NCBI GenBank assembly: GCA_009823505.1
Contig: VZQC01008797.1
Span: 408,558 to 472,557, forward strand
DNA: 64,000 nucleotides
Direction of reading: 5' to 3'
From: Rhizomys pruinosus
Taxonomy: Eukaryota > Chordata > Mammalia > Rodentia > Spalacidae
Shown here one piece after another: positions 10,290 through 20,625 of this stretch. The first letter of the stretch is position 1. Each line of letters starts with the position of its first letter. A model generated the notes under the pieces. The model saw only the letters and a list, made by a program, of their open reading frames with translations. It made no database searches and was not told the DNA's origin. Both the position numbers and the translations under genes were made by a program.

Positions 10290-10494
10290 TTTTTTTTAAT
10301 TTTTATGTGTATGAGTGTACCATGTGCATGTAATGCCCACCAAGGACAGAAGAGGACAACAGATCCCCTGGAAATGGAGTTGTTAGCCATCATGCGGGTT
10401 CTGGGAAGTAAACCCAGGTCCTTCTGGGAACTAAACCCAGGTCCTCTGCTAGAGCAGCCAGCACTCTTCCACACTGAGCCATGTCTAGAGCCCC
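10290..10494 (-). mobile_element. B2-type SINE
   Basis: Antisense, with an internal duplication of the 'aacccaggtcc(t)' segment at about 10410-10443 that lengthens the head. Confidence 0.85.
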
Positions 10495-10592
10495 TTGAGA
10501 CAAGGTATTCCTATGGTTCCCCCAGCCAGTCTTGATCTCCTGAGCTCAAGCAATCCTTCCATCTTAAGCTACTTGGTTCCCAAGACTACTAG
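10495..10592 (-). mobile_element. B1-like/monomer fragment
   Basis: The sequence 'gagacaaggtattcctatgg' followed by 'cttgatctcctgagctcaag' resembles an old antisense 7SL-derived monomer. Short and diverged. Confidence 0.45.
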
Positions 10593-11917
10593 TGTTCTCT
10601 GCCCACCTGGCTGTCTTATGTGGTTTCCACTCCAGATGGTTTTCCTCAGAGACCAAGGGACTTGGATGGGGGGAAAAACAAAGAGGCAGCCCAGCGAAGA
10701 ATACAGGGAGCCCTTCGTGAGGACTGGCTAAGGATGTGCATGTCACAGGGACAGTGAGGTGCCTTCTACTCCAAGAGTGAAATTGGTCAAAATCAGGTAC
10801 GGATGTAGAGATGGGGGCTCATCCTACCTGGGTTAACTTCTAGAACCAAGATAGACAGGTCAGAATGAGGAAACGCTAGAAGACAGGCTAATCAGTCTCA
10901 AGTAGAAAGGACCCTAGAAGCTGAGAGGTGGGGGAGCCGTGGGCAGGTCTTGACACACAAGGGAATGAGTAGACTGCTGCATGTTAGTGTTCTGGTCTTC
11001 AAGACAGATGCTCCTGGGAGACAGAGGGAAAATGGGATGTCAAAGCAGATGTGCCCAGAGTGTTGCAATTGCTCCTACTTCATGGGTCAAACTTTGATGT
11101 GTTAAGCTCTCTATCATGATTCCTCCTGCCTGGTTCATTATTCCCCACCCATCCTCTGGATTCTTATTCAGCTCCCTTGACGGTTCCTGAGGAGACAGTG
11201 CTCCCCTTCTGCCTTTCATGCACTTTCATGACTTAAATGTGTACATGTCTGCTCTAGGCGTTAATCTCAGGAGTCACATCTGTGTGGCTGTCTGCCTTGC
11301 CTAATGTGTCTGTATCACTGAGTGTGGTGACCCTGCACTTCCAGAGGCTGTTTGCTTTCTGGACTCCAATCCAAGCCAGCATCCCTCTGTGGGACTCAGA
11401 ACAGCATAGCTGTGGCTGAGGTGTGAGCACATTTCGTGATCACAAACCTCAGTGGGTGGACATTGGAAAACAAGCACCAAGGTGCAGATTTGGGGTAAAC
11501 GAGAGGGTCTTGCATGTCTGATGGACAGGAATATCCGTGGTGTGAGGAGGTCTCCATCTGTCAGTCTGTCTTTTCTCTTTTCTACACCCCCTCTATTTCT
11601 TGGCTATGCACTTCTGCCTGAGCTCCTCAGTAAATTGGGGTCACCGTTCCAAGCCCACTAAACCCAAGTCGTTTCTCTCCTTTTCTCTCCCCAGCTGTCA
11701 GTTTCTGCCTTGAAGAGATAGTTGTTGTTCTTCATGAACAGCAGCACATCCTGAAAGGAAAAGGCTTGTGTGTCTACCAGAGCCTTTTTCTTCCCTGAAC
11801 CTGACTCAATACCAAAGGACCTAGGGGATCGGCTTTCCCCCCACATTCCATGTGTTCCTGTCGCTAGGAACCTGTTTGCTGCTGAGGTGGGTGTCCTCAC
11901 CTGCCTCCCCAGGCCCT
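10593..11917. other. Distal intron of the first OR gene, partly duplicated sequence
   Basis: No second gene seen. About 11160-11450 aligns with 34130-34340 and 49190-49400, sharing 'ccaatccaagccagcatccc' type text at 11368 and 49349, 'gacttaaat' blocks and a 'tatcactgag' block. It therefore belongs to the duplicated OR unit. Confidence 0.55.
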
Positions 11918-11922
11918 CTTAC

Positions 11923-12085
11923 CTGATCCACTCAACTGCCGTCAAGGGCTTTCACAGAATCTCTGTAGATTCCACACTTGCCTGTGGATTTGGGGAAATT
12001 CACAGATGCGACTGCTGGACACTTCCTCACTGGAGAGCATTTAGAGACACATTGCTCTCTGTGGTTAAGCTGGGATGATGTGGAG
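11923..12085 (-). other. Probable noncoding exon 1 of the first OR gene
   Basis: Inferred from conservation. This stretch aligns with 34766-34945 and 49830-50010 and ends on the minus strand at a consensus donor, CAG|GTAAGA (11925-11917), kept as a functional donor in all three copies. Shared blocks include 'cttttacagaatc'/'ctttcacagaat' and 'actggagagcatttagag'. The transcription start is not visible, so the upper limit is a guess. A TTTATTT-like element lies at 12087-12093 on the minus strand. OR genes commonly have such untranslated upstream exons. Confidence 0.6.
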
Positions 12086-12086
12086 C

Positions 12087-12190
12087 AAATAAACAGACCC
12101 CCCCCATCCCTAGAGATGGGGTTTCCATGAGGATGGCTGCCATTCGGGGGACCCCTAGGGTCTGTTCCTCAGAGGTCCCCATTAGGGACG
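12087..12190 (-). promoter_or_regulatory. Probable OR promoter: Olf/EBF-like and homeodomain-like sites
   Basis: Conserved block with tccctagaga at 12107-12116 and ccctaggg at 12153-12160, both near the Olf/EBF consensus (TCCCNNGGGA type). An ATTA core at 12181-12184 (minus TAAT) is homeodomain-like. The same order occurs upstream of the other two intact OR genes. These two motif classes are the known signature of OR promoters. Their position just upstream of the inferred exon 1 fits; function is not shown. Confidence 0.6.
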
Positions 12191-12614
12191 TGTGGGAAGT
12201 GCTCACTGTCTGCACTCAGTCTGAACGCTGAATATATTGTGAGGAAATCAGCTCTTGTGGAACACATGTGTAAACTCAGTTCCCTTAGTTGCCTCCCGTT
12301 AGTGTGGGCTTTGAGAAATGAGAGTGGGAGGGGGAGGACAATGATGACAGTGTATGATACACCGAACCAACTGAAACCTGTGGAAAGTGTAGCACGCATG
12401 CAACAAAAAGTGAGAACTCTGAGAAACAAAAGTAAACAAAAAAATAAATTTATTCTTTTATTAAATTACTTTACTAAAATATTCTTCAATATAGCTAATT
12501 TTGAAGCCTCAAATAGTAATCTTGACTCCATTATCACTGGATCATTTTATCAACTTATCGCCAATTAATAGGAGCATGTTGTTTTTATTCTTTTTATTTT
12601 GATTTGTTTTATTT
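12191..12614. other. Intergenic DNA upstream of the first OR promoter
   Basis: Similarity to the other OR units fades here. AT-rich from about 12430. No gene or repeat recognised. Confidence 0.5.
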
Positions 12615-12695
12615 GTCTTATTGCATTACTGGGATTGACCCTAGGGCTTCAGACATGCCAGGCAAATGTTTTCTCACTGACATTTAGTCCATGTT
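12615..12695 (-). mobile_element. ID-like SINE fragment
   Basis: Antisense 'actgggattgaccctagggc' followed by 'atgccaggcaaatg' matches the tRNA-Ala-like head of rodent ID elements. No tail is clear. Confidence 0.55.
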
Positions 12696-12857
12696 TATAC
12701 TGACTAAATCAGTTGGTCTGAACTTCCCTTCTTTGTCAAGTAATTCTCAGATTTTTGTATCAGAACTATCCTGCCCCTATCAATCACTAGAACAGTCCTA
12801 TGTTCCTTTATTTTCTTGAACAGTTTGTGTAATATCAATGTTACTTTTTTAGTTCTG

Positions 12858-13010
12858 GGTTTTTTTGTTTTGAAAGAGGATCTCAGTGTAGCCCCCAGAT
12901 AGCCTGGAAATTGCTCTGTAGACCAGGATGGCCTCGATCATCACAGAGATCCTCCTGTCTCTGCTTTTGTAAATGCTGGGATTAAAGGCATGCACCACCA
13001 TGCCCAGTCA
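12858..13010 (-). mobile_element. B1 SINE, diverged
   Basis: Antisense; 'tagcccccagatagcctgg', 'tagaccaggatgg' and a 'ccaccatgcccag' end. Confidence 0.88.
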
Positions 13011-13019
13011 ATATTCCTT

Positions 13020-13234
13020 TTAAAAATACTTTATTTATAATTTTTATTTTATGTGTAATAGCATATTACCTCCATGCATGTAAGTTCATCTGTGTCAGGC
13101 AATGTCCATGGAAGTCAGAAGAGGGCGTTGGACCCCCTGGAACTGGAGTTACAAGTGGTTTCTAGCTTCCATGTGGGTGCTGAGACTTGAATTCAGGTCC
13201 TCTGCAAGAGCAGCCAGTGCTCTTAACTCCGGCC
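13020..13234 (-). mobile_element. B2-type SINE, 5' truncated
   Basis: Antisense body and tail, but the head stops at 'gctcttaactcc', lacking the usual 'gagccatctctccagccc' end. Confidence 0.85.
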
Positions 13235-13383
13235 TAAATATTACTTTTTTATTAATAATTGAGAGAATTCCCCAGTTCAAACAGCTGTACTTGGAATTTT
13301 CTTATGGAAAATCTGAAGCCAACATTTTGTACCAGGAATGTAGCTCAGGAATGGAGTTCTTTTTTCCTTAATTAAAAAATTAC

Positions 13384-13533
13384 AGCTGGGCATGGTGGCA
13401 CACACCTTTAATCCCAGCACTCAGGAGGCACAGGCAGGCAGATCTCTGTGAGTTTAAGGCCAGTCTGGTCTACATAGTGAGTTCCAGGACATCTGAGACT
13501 ACAAGGAGACCCTGTCTCAAAAAGAGATAAAAA
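13384..13533 (+). mobile_element. B1 SINE
   Basis: 'gctgggcatggtggcacac', 'tttaatcccagcac', 'gaggcacaggcaggcagat' and an A-rich tail after 'ccctgtctcaaaa'. Confidence 0.95.
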
Positions 13534-13540
13534 AATCATT

Positions 13541-13551
13541 TCTTTATGTAT

Positions 13552-13582
<31 letters not shown>

Positions 13583-13727
13583 TGTCCATATACACATGCA
13601 TGTGGAGGTCAGGGAAAATCTTTAGGAAATCAGTTCTCTCCTCCTACCCTGTGGGTCCTGGGAATGAAACCCCATTGTCAGGTTTGGCAGCAGGTGCCCT
13701 TACCCACCAAGTCATCTCCCCAGCCAA
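13541..13727 (-). mobile_element. B3-like SINE with (TTTA)n start
   Basis: Antisense copy: an ATTT microsatellite derived from its tail (13546-13583), 'gcatgtggaggtcaggg', and a head 'caccaagtcatctccccagcc'. Confidence 0.7.
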
Positions 13728-14039
13728 GTGATAGAGTTCTTTTCTGGCTTATGCAAAGCCCTTCTCCTTCAGCACTGCCAAAACAACTTTTTGATTTCTT
13801 TACAAGAACTATGATTATTAAGTTTCTCTTTATATTATCCAGCACATTTGGTAAGTAGTCTTTTGGCTTGTTTGTTTGTTTGTTTGTTTTCTATTTATCC
13901 TTTCCTTTTGAGCTTCCAAATTTATTGGGGAAGAGTTGCTAATAACATTTTGTAATTCCCTGCAGCAAGTCTCCAGGATCTATAATTAAATCACCTTATC
14001 ATGCCTGATGTATTCTTTCTTCTTTGCTGTTTACATCGC

Positions 14040-14590
14040 TTTGAAGAAAATGGATAAAAGCAGAGATCATCATATTAAATGAAATAAGCCAAACTCAGCC
14101 AGATGACAATCTGGTGCTTTCTCTCATATGTGGAATATAGATTGAAATATATGAAGAGAGGGGCTGGAGAGATGGTTCAGTGGTTAAGAACCCTGGCTGC
14201 TCTTGCAGAGGACCTGGGCTCAGGTCCCAGCACCCTCATGGCAGCCAACAACCATCTGTACTTCTGCTTCCAGGGCATCTGATGCCCTCTTCTGACCTCC
14301 TCGGGTATTGCATGACACAGGTGCACCTACATACATGCAGACAATAGACTTATAAAATAAAAATTGTGAATATTATAAATATACAAAGGTAGAAAAGGGA
14401 CTTTGAGGTCTAAAGGGAGCCAGAAAGGAAGAGAAGTGAGTAATGAGAAAGACAGAACATAGTTTTCTCTTGGGCCGAATCTAGAATCTATGATCACACA
14501 CATATGTATGTGTAGAAATTCATAGTGTGTGAAATGTCACAGTGAAACCAATCTGCCATTTTGTACACTAACCAAAAAGATAATTTAAAA
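14040..14590 (+). mobile_element. Old L1 3' end, split by a B2
   Basis: At 14040-14158 the text 'gatcatcatattaaatgaaa' then 'taagccaaactcag' matches the ORF2 C-terminal region of mammalian L1. The 3' UTR-like continuation is at 14363-14590. A B2 (14160-14362) interrupts it. Confidence 0.65.
14160..14362 (+). mobile_element. B2-type SINE inside L1 fragment
   Basis: Head 'ggggctggagagatggttca', B-box region 'gggctcaggtccc', body with 'ctcttctgacctcc', A-rich end. Confidence 0.9.
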
Positions 14591-15160
14591 GTTGCCTATG
14601 TATTATCCATCATCCACGACAGTTTAGTTGTCTTGTCAGTTACTGAGAGAAAGCTATTGAAGTCTTCCCTGGCCTCTACCAGGTTTTATTTTGCACTTTG
14701 GGGTCTAAAGTTTTATTTGGGAGTGTGTATATCTTTAGAGTTGTGGTGTCTTCCTTGTGGACTTTGAAATTTTCCTGCCTCTTTTGAGAAGGTCTTTCTT
14801 TTTTTGAAATGCATGGTTTTCTGACATTAATAGAACACACCAAGACTATACTTTCAGGGATTATTTCTATAGTATGTTACTAGAGAAGTTTCTCTGACTG
14901 TGTAGAGTACCAGAAACCACGAGGAAGAGACGTAGCATTCTCTCCTGAGCGTGAAGCCAGCTCTAGGTGTTGCTTTACTGCAACTGCCTCTTGCCATTGA
15001 TGATTGTTCTTCTTGAGAGAGTAGAGGGAGAGAATGCAGTCTGAGTGGAAAAAAAAAAAGAACACACCAGTTTCTAAATATTTGAATCTGCATGGCTCTG
15101 CCTCTGCCTCGCACTTCCAGGCATAGATATTGCTTATCCAGACTTCTAAATATTTTATTA
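14591..15160. other. Unassigned DNA, no gene recognised
   Basis: Short ORFs only, without family resemblance. I see no repeat I can name. Confidence 0.5.
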
Positions 15161-15380
15161 AATTTAGTTATTTTTATATGTGTGTGTATGTGTGCATACC
15201 GTGCCATATGCATGGAGGTCAAGGATACCTTAGTTACTTTCTAATGCTTATTTGGCTTATAGCACAGTCCATTGTCAAGGGAAGCCAGTCAGGAACTCAG
15301 GGCAGGAACCTGGAGCACAGACCATGGAGGAGCGCTGCTTATTGGCTTGTTCCCCTGGCCCATGTTCAGCCTGCTTTCTT

Positions 15381-15618
15381 TTCTTTATTTTTTTATTTTA
15401 ATTTTTTATTTTTCTTTTTATGTGTTTGAGTGTACTATCTGCATGTAGGTTGGTACACCCATGTCGTGCAATGCCTCAGAGGTCAGAGAAGGGCGTCGGA
15501 TTCCCCGGAAACTGGAGTTAAGACGGTCCTTAGCAGACATGTGGGTCCGGGGAATCAAACCCAAGTCCTCTGCAAGAGCAGTTGTTGCTCTTAACTGCTG
15601 AGCCAACTCTCCAGCCCC
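15381..15618 (-). mobile_element. B2-type SINE with 14-bp target duplication
   Basis: Antisense; cagcctgctttctt flanks it at 15367-15380 and 15619-15632, showing it inserted into the RMER-type repeat. Confidence 0.92.
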
Positions 15619-15891
15619 CAGCCTGCTTTCTTATATAACACAGGACCACCTGCCCAGGGGTGGCACCACCTGCCCAGGGGTAGCACCACCTGCAGTGCTC
15701 TGGGCCCTTCTACATCATTCAACAATCAAGAAAATGCCCCACAAACACTGCCACAGGCCAGTCCAATGGAAACAGTTCTTCAACTGAGATTCCCTCTACC
15801 CAGATATGTCAAGTTGATATGTAAAGCTATCTAGCACAATTGATCCCTTGTGATCTTGACCCACAAACACATCACTTTAAACTACAACCTT

Positions 15892-16117
15892 GGGCTGGAG
15901 AGATGGCCTAGCAGTTAAGAGCACTGACTGCTCTTGCAGAGGACCTGGGTTGGATCCCCAGCGCCCTAATGGTGGCTGAGAGCCATCTTTAACTCCAGTT
16001 CCAGGGGAATCTGACTCCCTCTTCTGACCTCCGCAGCATTGCACGACACAGGTCCACAAACCTACAACAGATAGTACATTCATACACATACAAAAATAAA
16101 TTTTAAAAAATTTAAAA
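15892..16117 (+). mobile_element. B2-type SINE with 13-bp target duplication
   Basis: Head 'gggctggagagatggcctag'; A-rich end; aaactacaacctt at 15879-15891 and 16118-16130. Confidence 0.92.
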
Positions 16118-16194
16118 AAACTACAACCTTTCCATTTCTTATCCCCAAAATCTCATATTAGTTTTAATATTACAACATAAAACAATACAACTTT

Positions 16195-16332
16195 GCTGGG
16201 CGTGGTGGCACATGCCTTTAATTCCAGCACTTGGGAGACAGAGGCAAGGCTAGCTTGGTCTACAGAGCGAGCTCCAGGACAGCTGGGACTAAAAGGGAAA
16301 CCCTGTGTCAAAAAGACAAAAAAAAAAAAAAA
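16195..16332 (+). mobile_element. B1 SINE
   Basis: 'gctgggcgtggtggcacatg', 'agaggcaaggctagc' (a short internal deletion), A tail 16317-16332. Confidence 0.92.
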
Positions 16333-16616
16333 CTTTTAAAAGTCCCACAGTCTTTAAAAAATTCAAACACTTTAAATGTTCAAAGTTGCTCTTAAATGTC
16401 TCTTAACTGTAGGCTCCTGTAAATTTCAAAATAAGTACTGATTTATTTCCAAAGCTAAGTCTAGCAAAGTAACTCAAGGCTGGACATCTGGGGTTCATTC
16501 ACAATCTCTGGGATCCAAAGGGCTCGGACAGCTCCACTTCTCCGGCGCTGTCATCCACACCACACACAGCTCGTCCGATAGGCTCCGGCCAGCTCCACCT
16601 CACACCTGCTGCTGCC

Positions 16617-17184
16617 CTTTGTGGTCGCCCCATGGTCCTGCCATCCCCTTGTGGTCATCCCGTGGTCCTGCCATCCCTTTGTGGTCACCCCGTGGTCCTG
16701 CCATCCCTTTGTGGTTGCCCTGTGGTTCTGCCATCCCTTTGTGGTCATCCCATGGTCCTGCCATCCCCTTGTGGTCGTCCCGTGGTCCTGCGATCCCTTC
16801 GTGGTCATCCCGTGGTCCTGCCATCCCTTTGTGGTTGCCCTGTGGTCCTGCCATCCCTTCGTGGTCGCCCCGTGGTCCTGCCATTCCTTTGTGGTCGCCC
16901 GTGGTCCTGCCATCCCTTTGTGGTCATCCCGTGGTCCTGCCATCCCTTTCTGGTTGCCCCATGGTCCTGCCATCCCTTTCTGGTCACCCCGTGGTCCTGC
17001 CATCCCTTTGTGGTCGCCCTGTGGTCCTGCCATCCCTTTGTGGTCATCCTGTGGTCCTGCCATCCCTTTGTGGTCACCCTGTGATCCTGCCATCCCTTTG
17101 TGGTCACCCCGTGGTCCTGCCATCCCTTCGTGGTCGCCCCGTGGTCCTGCCATCCCTTTGTGGTCGCCCGTGGTCCTGCCATCC
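16617..17184. repeat. 30-bp minisatellite, about 19 units
   Basis: Tandem 30-mers of the form 'gtggtcgccccgtggtcctg' + 'ccatcccttt'. Two units have lost one base (near 16900 and 17168). Because 30 is a multiple of 3 and the unit has no stop, long ORFs appear in several frames on both strands. They have no start context, family resemblance or codon signal, and I do not call them genes. Confidence 0.95.
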
Positions 17185-17776
17185 CCAGTATGCTGGGTCT
17201 GTACCTAACTGAGACTGCACCTTCACCAACGAGCTATTCTGGCCTCTCAGGCTGAAAAGCCTCAGATTCTTTCTATGATCTCTTCAATTCTGGGGGTCTT
17301 CACTGCAACTGAGGCTTTTCCTTTACCAACCTTTCCTGGCCTCTCACAGTGCCAAACCTCAGCTGCTCTCTGGATCCCCTTCATACCTTCAAAACTAGTA
17401 CTAAGTAGGAGATTCTTACACATTACCAAATCCTGCCTCCAGTTTGAGATGGAGGCTTGAGCCCTTTCTAGATCACAGCTTCTGTGTGCTGACCCTAAGG
17501 AAATACTTCTCAGAAGACTTCACCTCAGTGATGTTGCTGTCTTGTTACTCACGGCTGATTTTCAGCCCCAGCTGACCAGCATCAATTTTCCTGGTAAATA
17601 AAGCACAAAAGGCTTCATAACCAAAAATTCTTAATTAAACATAAACAGCAGTGAAGAGTCTCTGCTTCCCTTTGAAACTTCACAAGCCAGGCCTCCCTCA
17701 TCCACATGTCTTTCAGCATTACCTTCCAGGTTTCCACAGAACAGCTTACTGAGCTCCAAGCCAACAAGGCTGTCCA

Positions 17777-17868
17777 GACTGGTAAAGACTATGGGGACTT
17801 TTAAGGTTGGACTAAATGCAATTTGTATTTCATTTGGTCATTAGCCTATAGGGGCCAGGGAGTAGAAT
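17777..17868 (+). mobile_element. MaLR internal 3' end
   Basis: 'gactggtaaagactatgggg' with 'gttggactaaatgcaa' matches the region directly before the LTR at 61372. This is the end of MaLR internal sequence. Confidence 0.8.
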
Positions 17869-18223
17869 GTGGTGGTTTGAATGAGACTGTCCCCCGGAGG
17901 CTCTAAGTATTTGGACATTTTGTCCCCAGTTGGTGGTGCTGTTTCGGGAGATCTTAGAAAGTGTGGCTATGCCAGAGGAAGCAGGTCACTGGGCAAGGGC
18001 TTTGAGGGTTCTTAAGCCTTGCCGGATCTCCAGTGACTCTGCTTCCTGTGCCTGCTTGAAGATGTGAGTTGTCCTCTTTCTGCTCTGGCACCTCCTGCCA
18101 CCATGCCTCCCTGCCATGATGGACTCTGATTCCTCTGGAACTGAAAACTTGAATAAACTCTTCCTTTTACAGGTTCCCTTGGTCATGGTGTTTTGTCACA
18201 GCAAGAGAAAAGTAACTAATACA
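17869..18223 (+). mobile_element. MaLR LTR (ORR1/MT-like)
   Basis: Starts TGTGGTGGTTTGAATGAGA and ends in ...ACA (355 bp), with 'ccttggtcatggtgttttgt' near the 3' end and a poly(A) signal AATAAA at 18152-18157. Related to 61372-61746. It is the 3' LTR of the internal piece at 17777-17868; no 5' LTR is seen nearby. Confidence 0.85.
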
Positions 18224-18388
18224 GAGGACGACTTACCAGAGTTGTTTTCCCTTCTTCTACCATATAGGTTCTAGTGACCAAATTCAGGTTGACAGGCTGG
18301 GCAGAAGCACCATTACCCCCTGAGCTATCCCACTGTCTCTGCTTATCCACATTTTTAGCTGGCTTTCACGTTCATGTTTGTATGTTGT

Positions 18389-18390
<2 letters not shown>

Positions 18391-18427
<37 letters not shown>
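18391..18427. repeat. Microsatellite (GT)n
   Basis: An uninterrupted GT run of about 37 bases. Confidence 0.98.
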
Positions 18428-18428
<1 letters not shown>

Positions 18429-18682
18429 ATGTGGAGGCCTAGTGTCAGGAATTACTCTCAATTGCATTTCCCTTTTATTCATTGAAGCAGGGCCTCTCAG
18501 TCGAAGCTAAATCTCACTAATATTGCTTGCTCTGGGAGTGCCTGTCTCTGCTTTCTGAGGCTGGAATTACAGACCAGCCTCCTGCCCATCCAGCATTTAC
18601 CGGGGTCCTTACAATCCAAACCCTGCTCCTCATGCTTGCATAACACATTCTTTGATGATATGAGCCATCCTCCAAGCCCCAA
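18428..18682 (-). mobile_element. B4-like SINE
   Basis: Antisense fusion-type SINE: a B1-like 'aggctggaattacagaccag' block followed by a tRNA-like head ending 'tgagccatcctccaagcccc'. Confidence 0.6.
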
Positions 18683-18689
18683 GCAGCAT

Positions 18690-18893
18690 TATTACGGTGA
18701 ACTTCTGCCTGAAACAGTCAACTTCTACATCGAGAATTTTGAGAAAGACTGAGGAAAAGATGAAAAACATGTTTGGCAGAATGCATGAGCTCTTGTGGGG
18801 TGGGGAGTAGGTAGGGGGACATAGGTCTAGATTTGATTTGTAACATAATCTTGTACAAGAAAATGTATATAAAACAATAAAAAATAAATTCTT
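18690..18893 (+). repeat. Dispersed unidentified repeat, copy 2
   Basis: Shares with 40935-41143 the order 'gaacttctgcctgaaacagt'/'aacttctgcccaaaatggt', 'acatcgag'/'gcatcgaa', 'gcagaatgcatgagctc', 'tggggtgggg', and an end in A-rich 'acaataaaaaataaa'. Possibly a LINE 3' tail. Confidence 0.6.
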
Positions 18894-19499
18894 GTCAAGG
18901 AGATGACAAGACTTGCAGTTGTTCAGATATGGATAGAAAAAAAATACCCTAAATTTGGAGAGTTCTTTGTGCAGTAGCTTAAATTTGATAGGTGAATTCT
19001 ATTTTTTAGTTGATCATATCTGATTTTTAAAATAGTTCATACATGTAGACATTGAGTTTAGGGCATTCCCCCCCCCCAATTATTCCCTCTCATCCTCTTC
19101 CCCACTGAAATCCTTTTCCTGCCAATAACCCCCTTCTTCAATTGATGATTTTTTTTTTCTTTTTGGACCACTGAGTTTGCCTGGATGAACACAAGGGGAA
19201 TATTTACTGAAATGTATCTCTGCTTACTAAGAGTAACTTAATTCATTTACATTTAATATTATTACTAGCCATGAAAGATTTACCTCTACTATTCAGTTGT
19301 TTTCTCTATATTTTATCTATCTTTTGTTTCTCACCTTTTATTATTGTCATATTTTTGGTATTTAGATGGGTTTTTTTATATCATGCTAGTTTGATTCTCT
19401 TTCTTTTCTGGAAGAAAAGAATTAATTTGTTTTCTTAATGATTATTTTGAAAGCTGCAATAAACAACTCACAAAAACTTAGTTTGTAAAATTCAGTACC
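18894..19499 (-). mobile_element. Possible old antisense LINE remnant
   Basis: AT-rich text such as 'attcatttacatttaatatt' is typical of the antisense 5' half of mammalian L1/HAL1. Too diverged to fix limits. Confidence 0.4.
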
Positions 19500-19645
19500 C
19501 TTTTTTCCCCCTTTGAGATAAGACCTCATTATGTAGCCTTGGCTAGCCTCACTGTGTAAAACACTCTGGCCTTGAACTCAGAGATTCACCTGCCTCTCCC
19601 TCCCAAGTGCTCAGATTAAAGGTGTGTGCCACAACAGCAAGCTGA
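19500..19645 (-). mobile_element. B1 SINE, diverged
   Basis: Antisense 'tttgagataagacctcatta', 'ggccttgaactca' and a 'gtgtgccacaacag' end. Confidence 0.82.
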
Positions 19646-19859
19646 GATTCAATATCCTAAGCTCAAATCAACTGTGTTCCTGTCTCTCATTACCTTTTGC
19701 TGTGGTCAGAAATTATTTCTTTATATTGCATGAAAATTAATATAGATTTATATTTATTTTATGCATCGTCATTTTGAATGACATAGAAAGGAAGAATTGT
19801 TGACCCCAGTACAATAGTTATTGACCTGTGTGTTTACTTTCATTACTGTCTTGTGTCCT

Positions 19860-19983
19860 TTCATTTTACTCTGGGAAGCCAGAAGAGGGCATCAGATCTC
19901 CTGGTGCTGGAGTTACAGGTAGCTGTGAGCAGGATCCTCTGCAAGAATAGCAAGTGCTTGAACCACTGAGTCTTCTCTCCAGC
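19860..19983 (-). mobile_element. B2-type SINE, partial
   Basis: Antisense 'gccagaagagggcatcagat', then a head ending 'gagtcttctctccagc'; internally shortened. Confidence 0.7.
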
Positions 19984-20610
19984 TTGTCTTCATGGGTTTT
20001 AATCATTAATGTTTATGAGATAATTTTTCACCATTTAAGCAGACAAACATACATTTGGGAAAAAGAGGGGGCAGGAAAGATCATACACTATTCTTTAATG
20101 AGTAACTGATCTAGAACTAAGGCCCTGGGCATGCACCTGCCCTTTATCCAAACAGGGGTCCCAGTCTCAGTATGAATCAGCTGCCTCCACACAGTTTTAC
20201 TATAATAGATTAGGGAGGCACTCAAGAGAAATGACTAGAAACTTCTTCATTCTCCACTGGCATCAATTTTTAGATGACAGGACTTAATAGTAAAGTCCAA
20301 GATCAATTTAAAGGAATAATTTATCACACTGATGTCTGCCATGTCCTCTCCATCCCTGAGAATCAGCCTATAGGCTGATGCAGCTCTCAATTTCTGAAAC
20401 CAGCCAGAAAGTTAACCTAGTAGCTATTTATACCCTGGGAAGGTTTTCCTCCATTCTGTCACCTCAAGTTCTAGATCATTCCAGGGTTTGCTAGTGAGTA
20501 CTGTAGGCCATCCCTTGTGAAACCACTATGCTGTTAACCGAACAACTGTCTCCAGTATCCACAGGGGACTGGTTCCAGGAGCCTCTGCAAAGACAGATGC
20601 TCAACTCCCT
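19984..20610. other. Unassigned DNA, no gene recognised
   Basis: No supported ORF or named repeat. Confidence 0.5.
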
Positions 20611-20625
20611 TGTACAAAATGCTGT

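Larger units (their letters stand above)
9331..11922 (-). other. Inferred 5' UTR intron of the first OR gene
   Basis: A 2,592-bp intron inferred on the minus strand from donor CAG|GTAAGA (GT at 11922-11921) and acceptor ctctccacag ending at 9331, 2 nt before the ATG. It contains two B1 and two B2 copies at 9.68-10.49 kb. The same arrangement occurs in the other two intact OR genes. No transcript evidence is available here. Confidence 0.65.
15228..17600 (-). mobile_element. LTR/RMER-type rodent repeat, antisense, interrupted
   Basis: The reverse complement of 15630-15850 aligns with 33743-33930, sharing 'tcaacttgac', 'ggactggcctgtgg' and 'ttttcttgatt'. It therefore belongs to a dispersed rodent repeat rather than a gene. 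The body continues at 16335-16616 and probably at 17185-17600. B2s at 15381-15618 and 15892-16117, a B1 at 16195-16332 and the minisatellite split it. I recognise the general type but not the exact family name. Confidence 0.6.

Noticed and set aside
16617..17184. Possible CRISPR-like array
   Set aside because: Units are contiguous with no unique spacers and the context is a rodent genome.
16551..17212. Overlapping ORFs of up to 200 codons with decapeptide repeats on both strands
   Set aside because: They come from a 30-bp minisatellite without stop codons; being open in several frames at once argues against coding.
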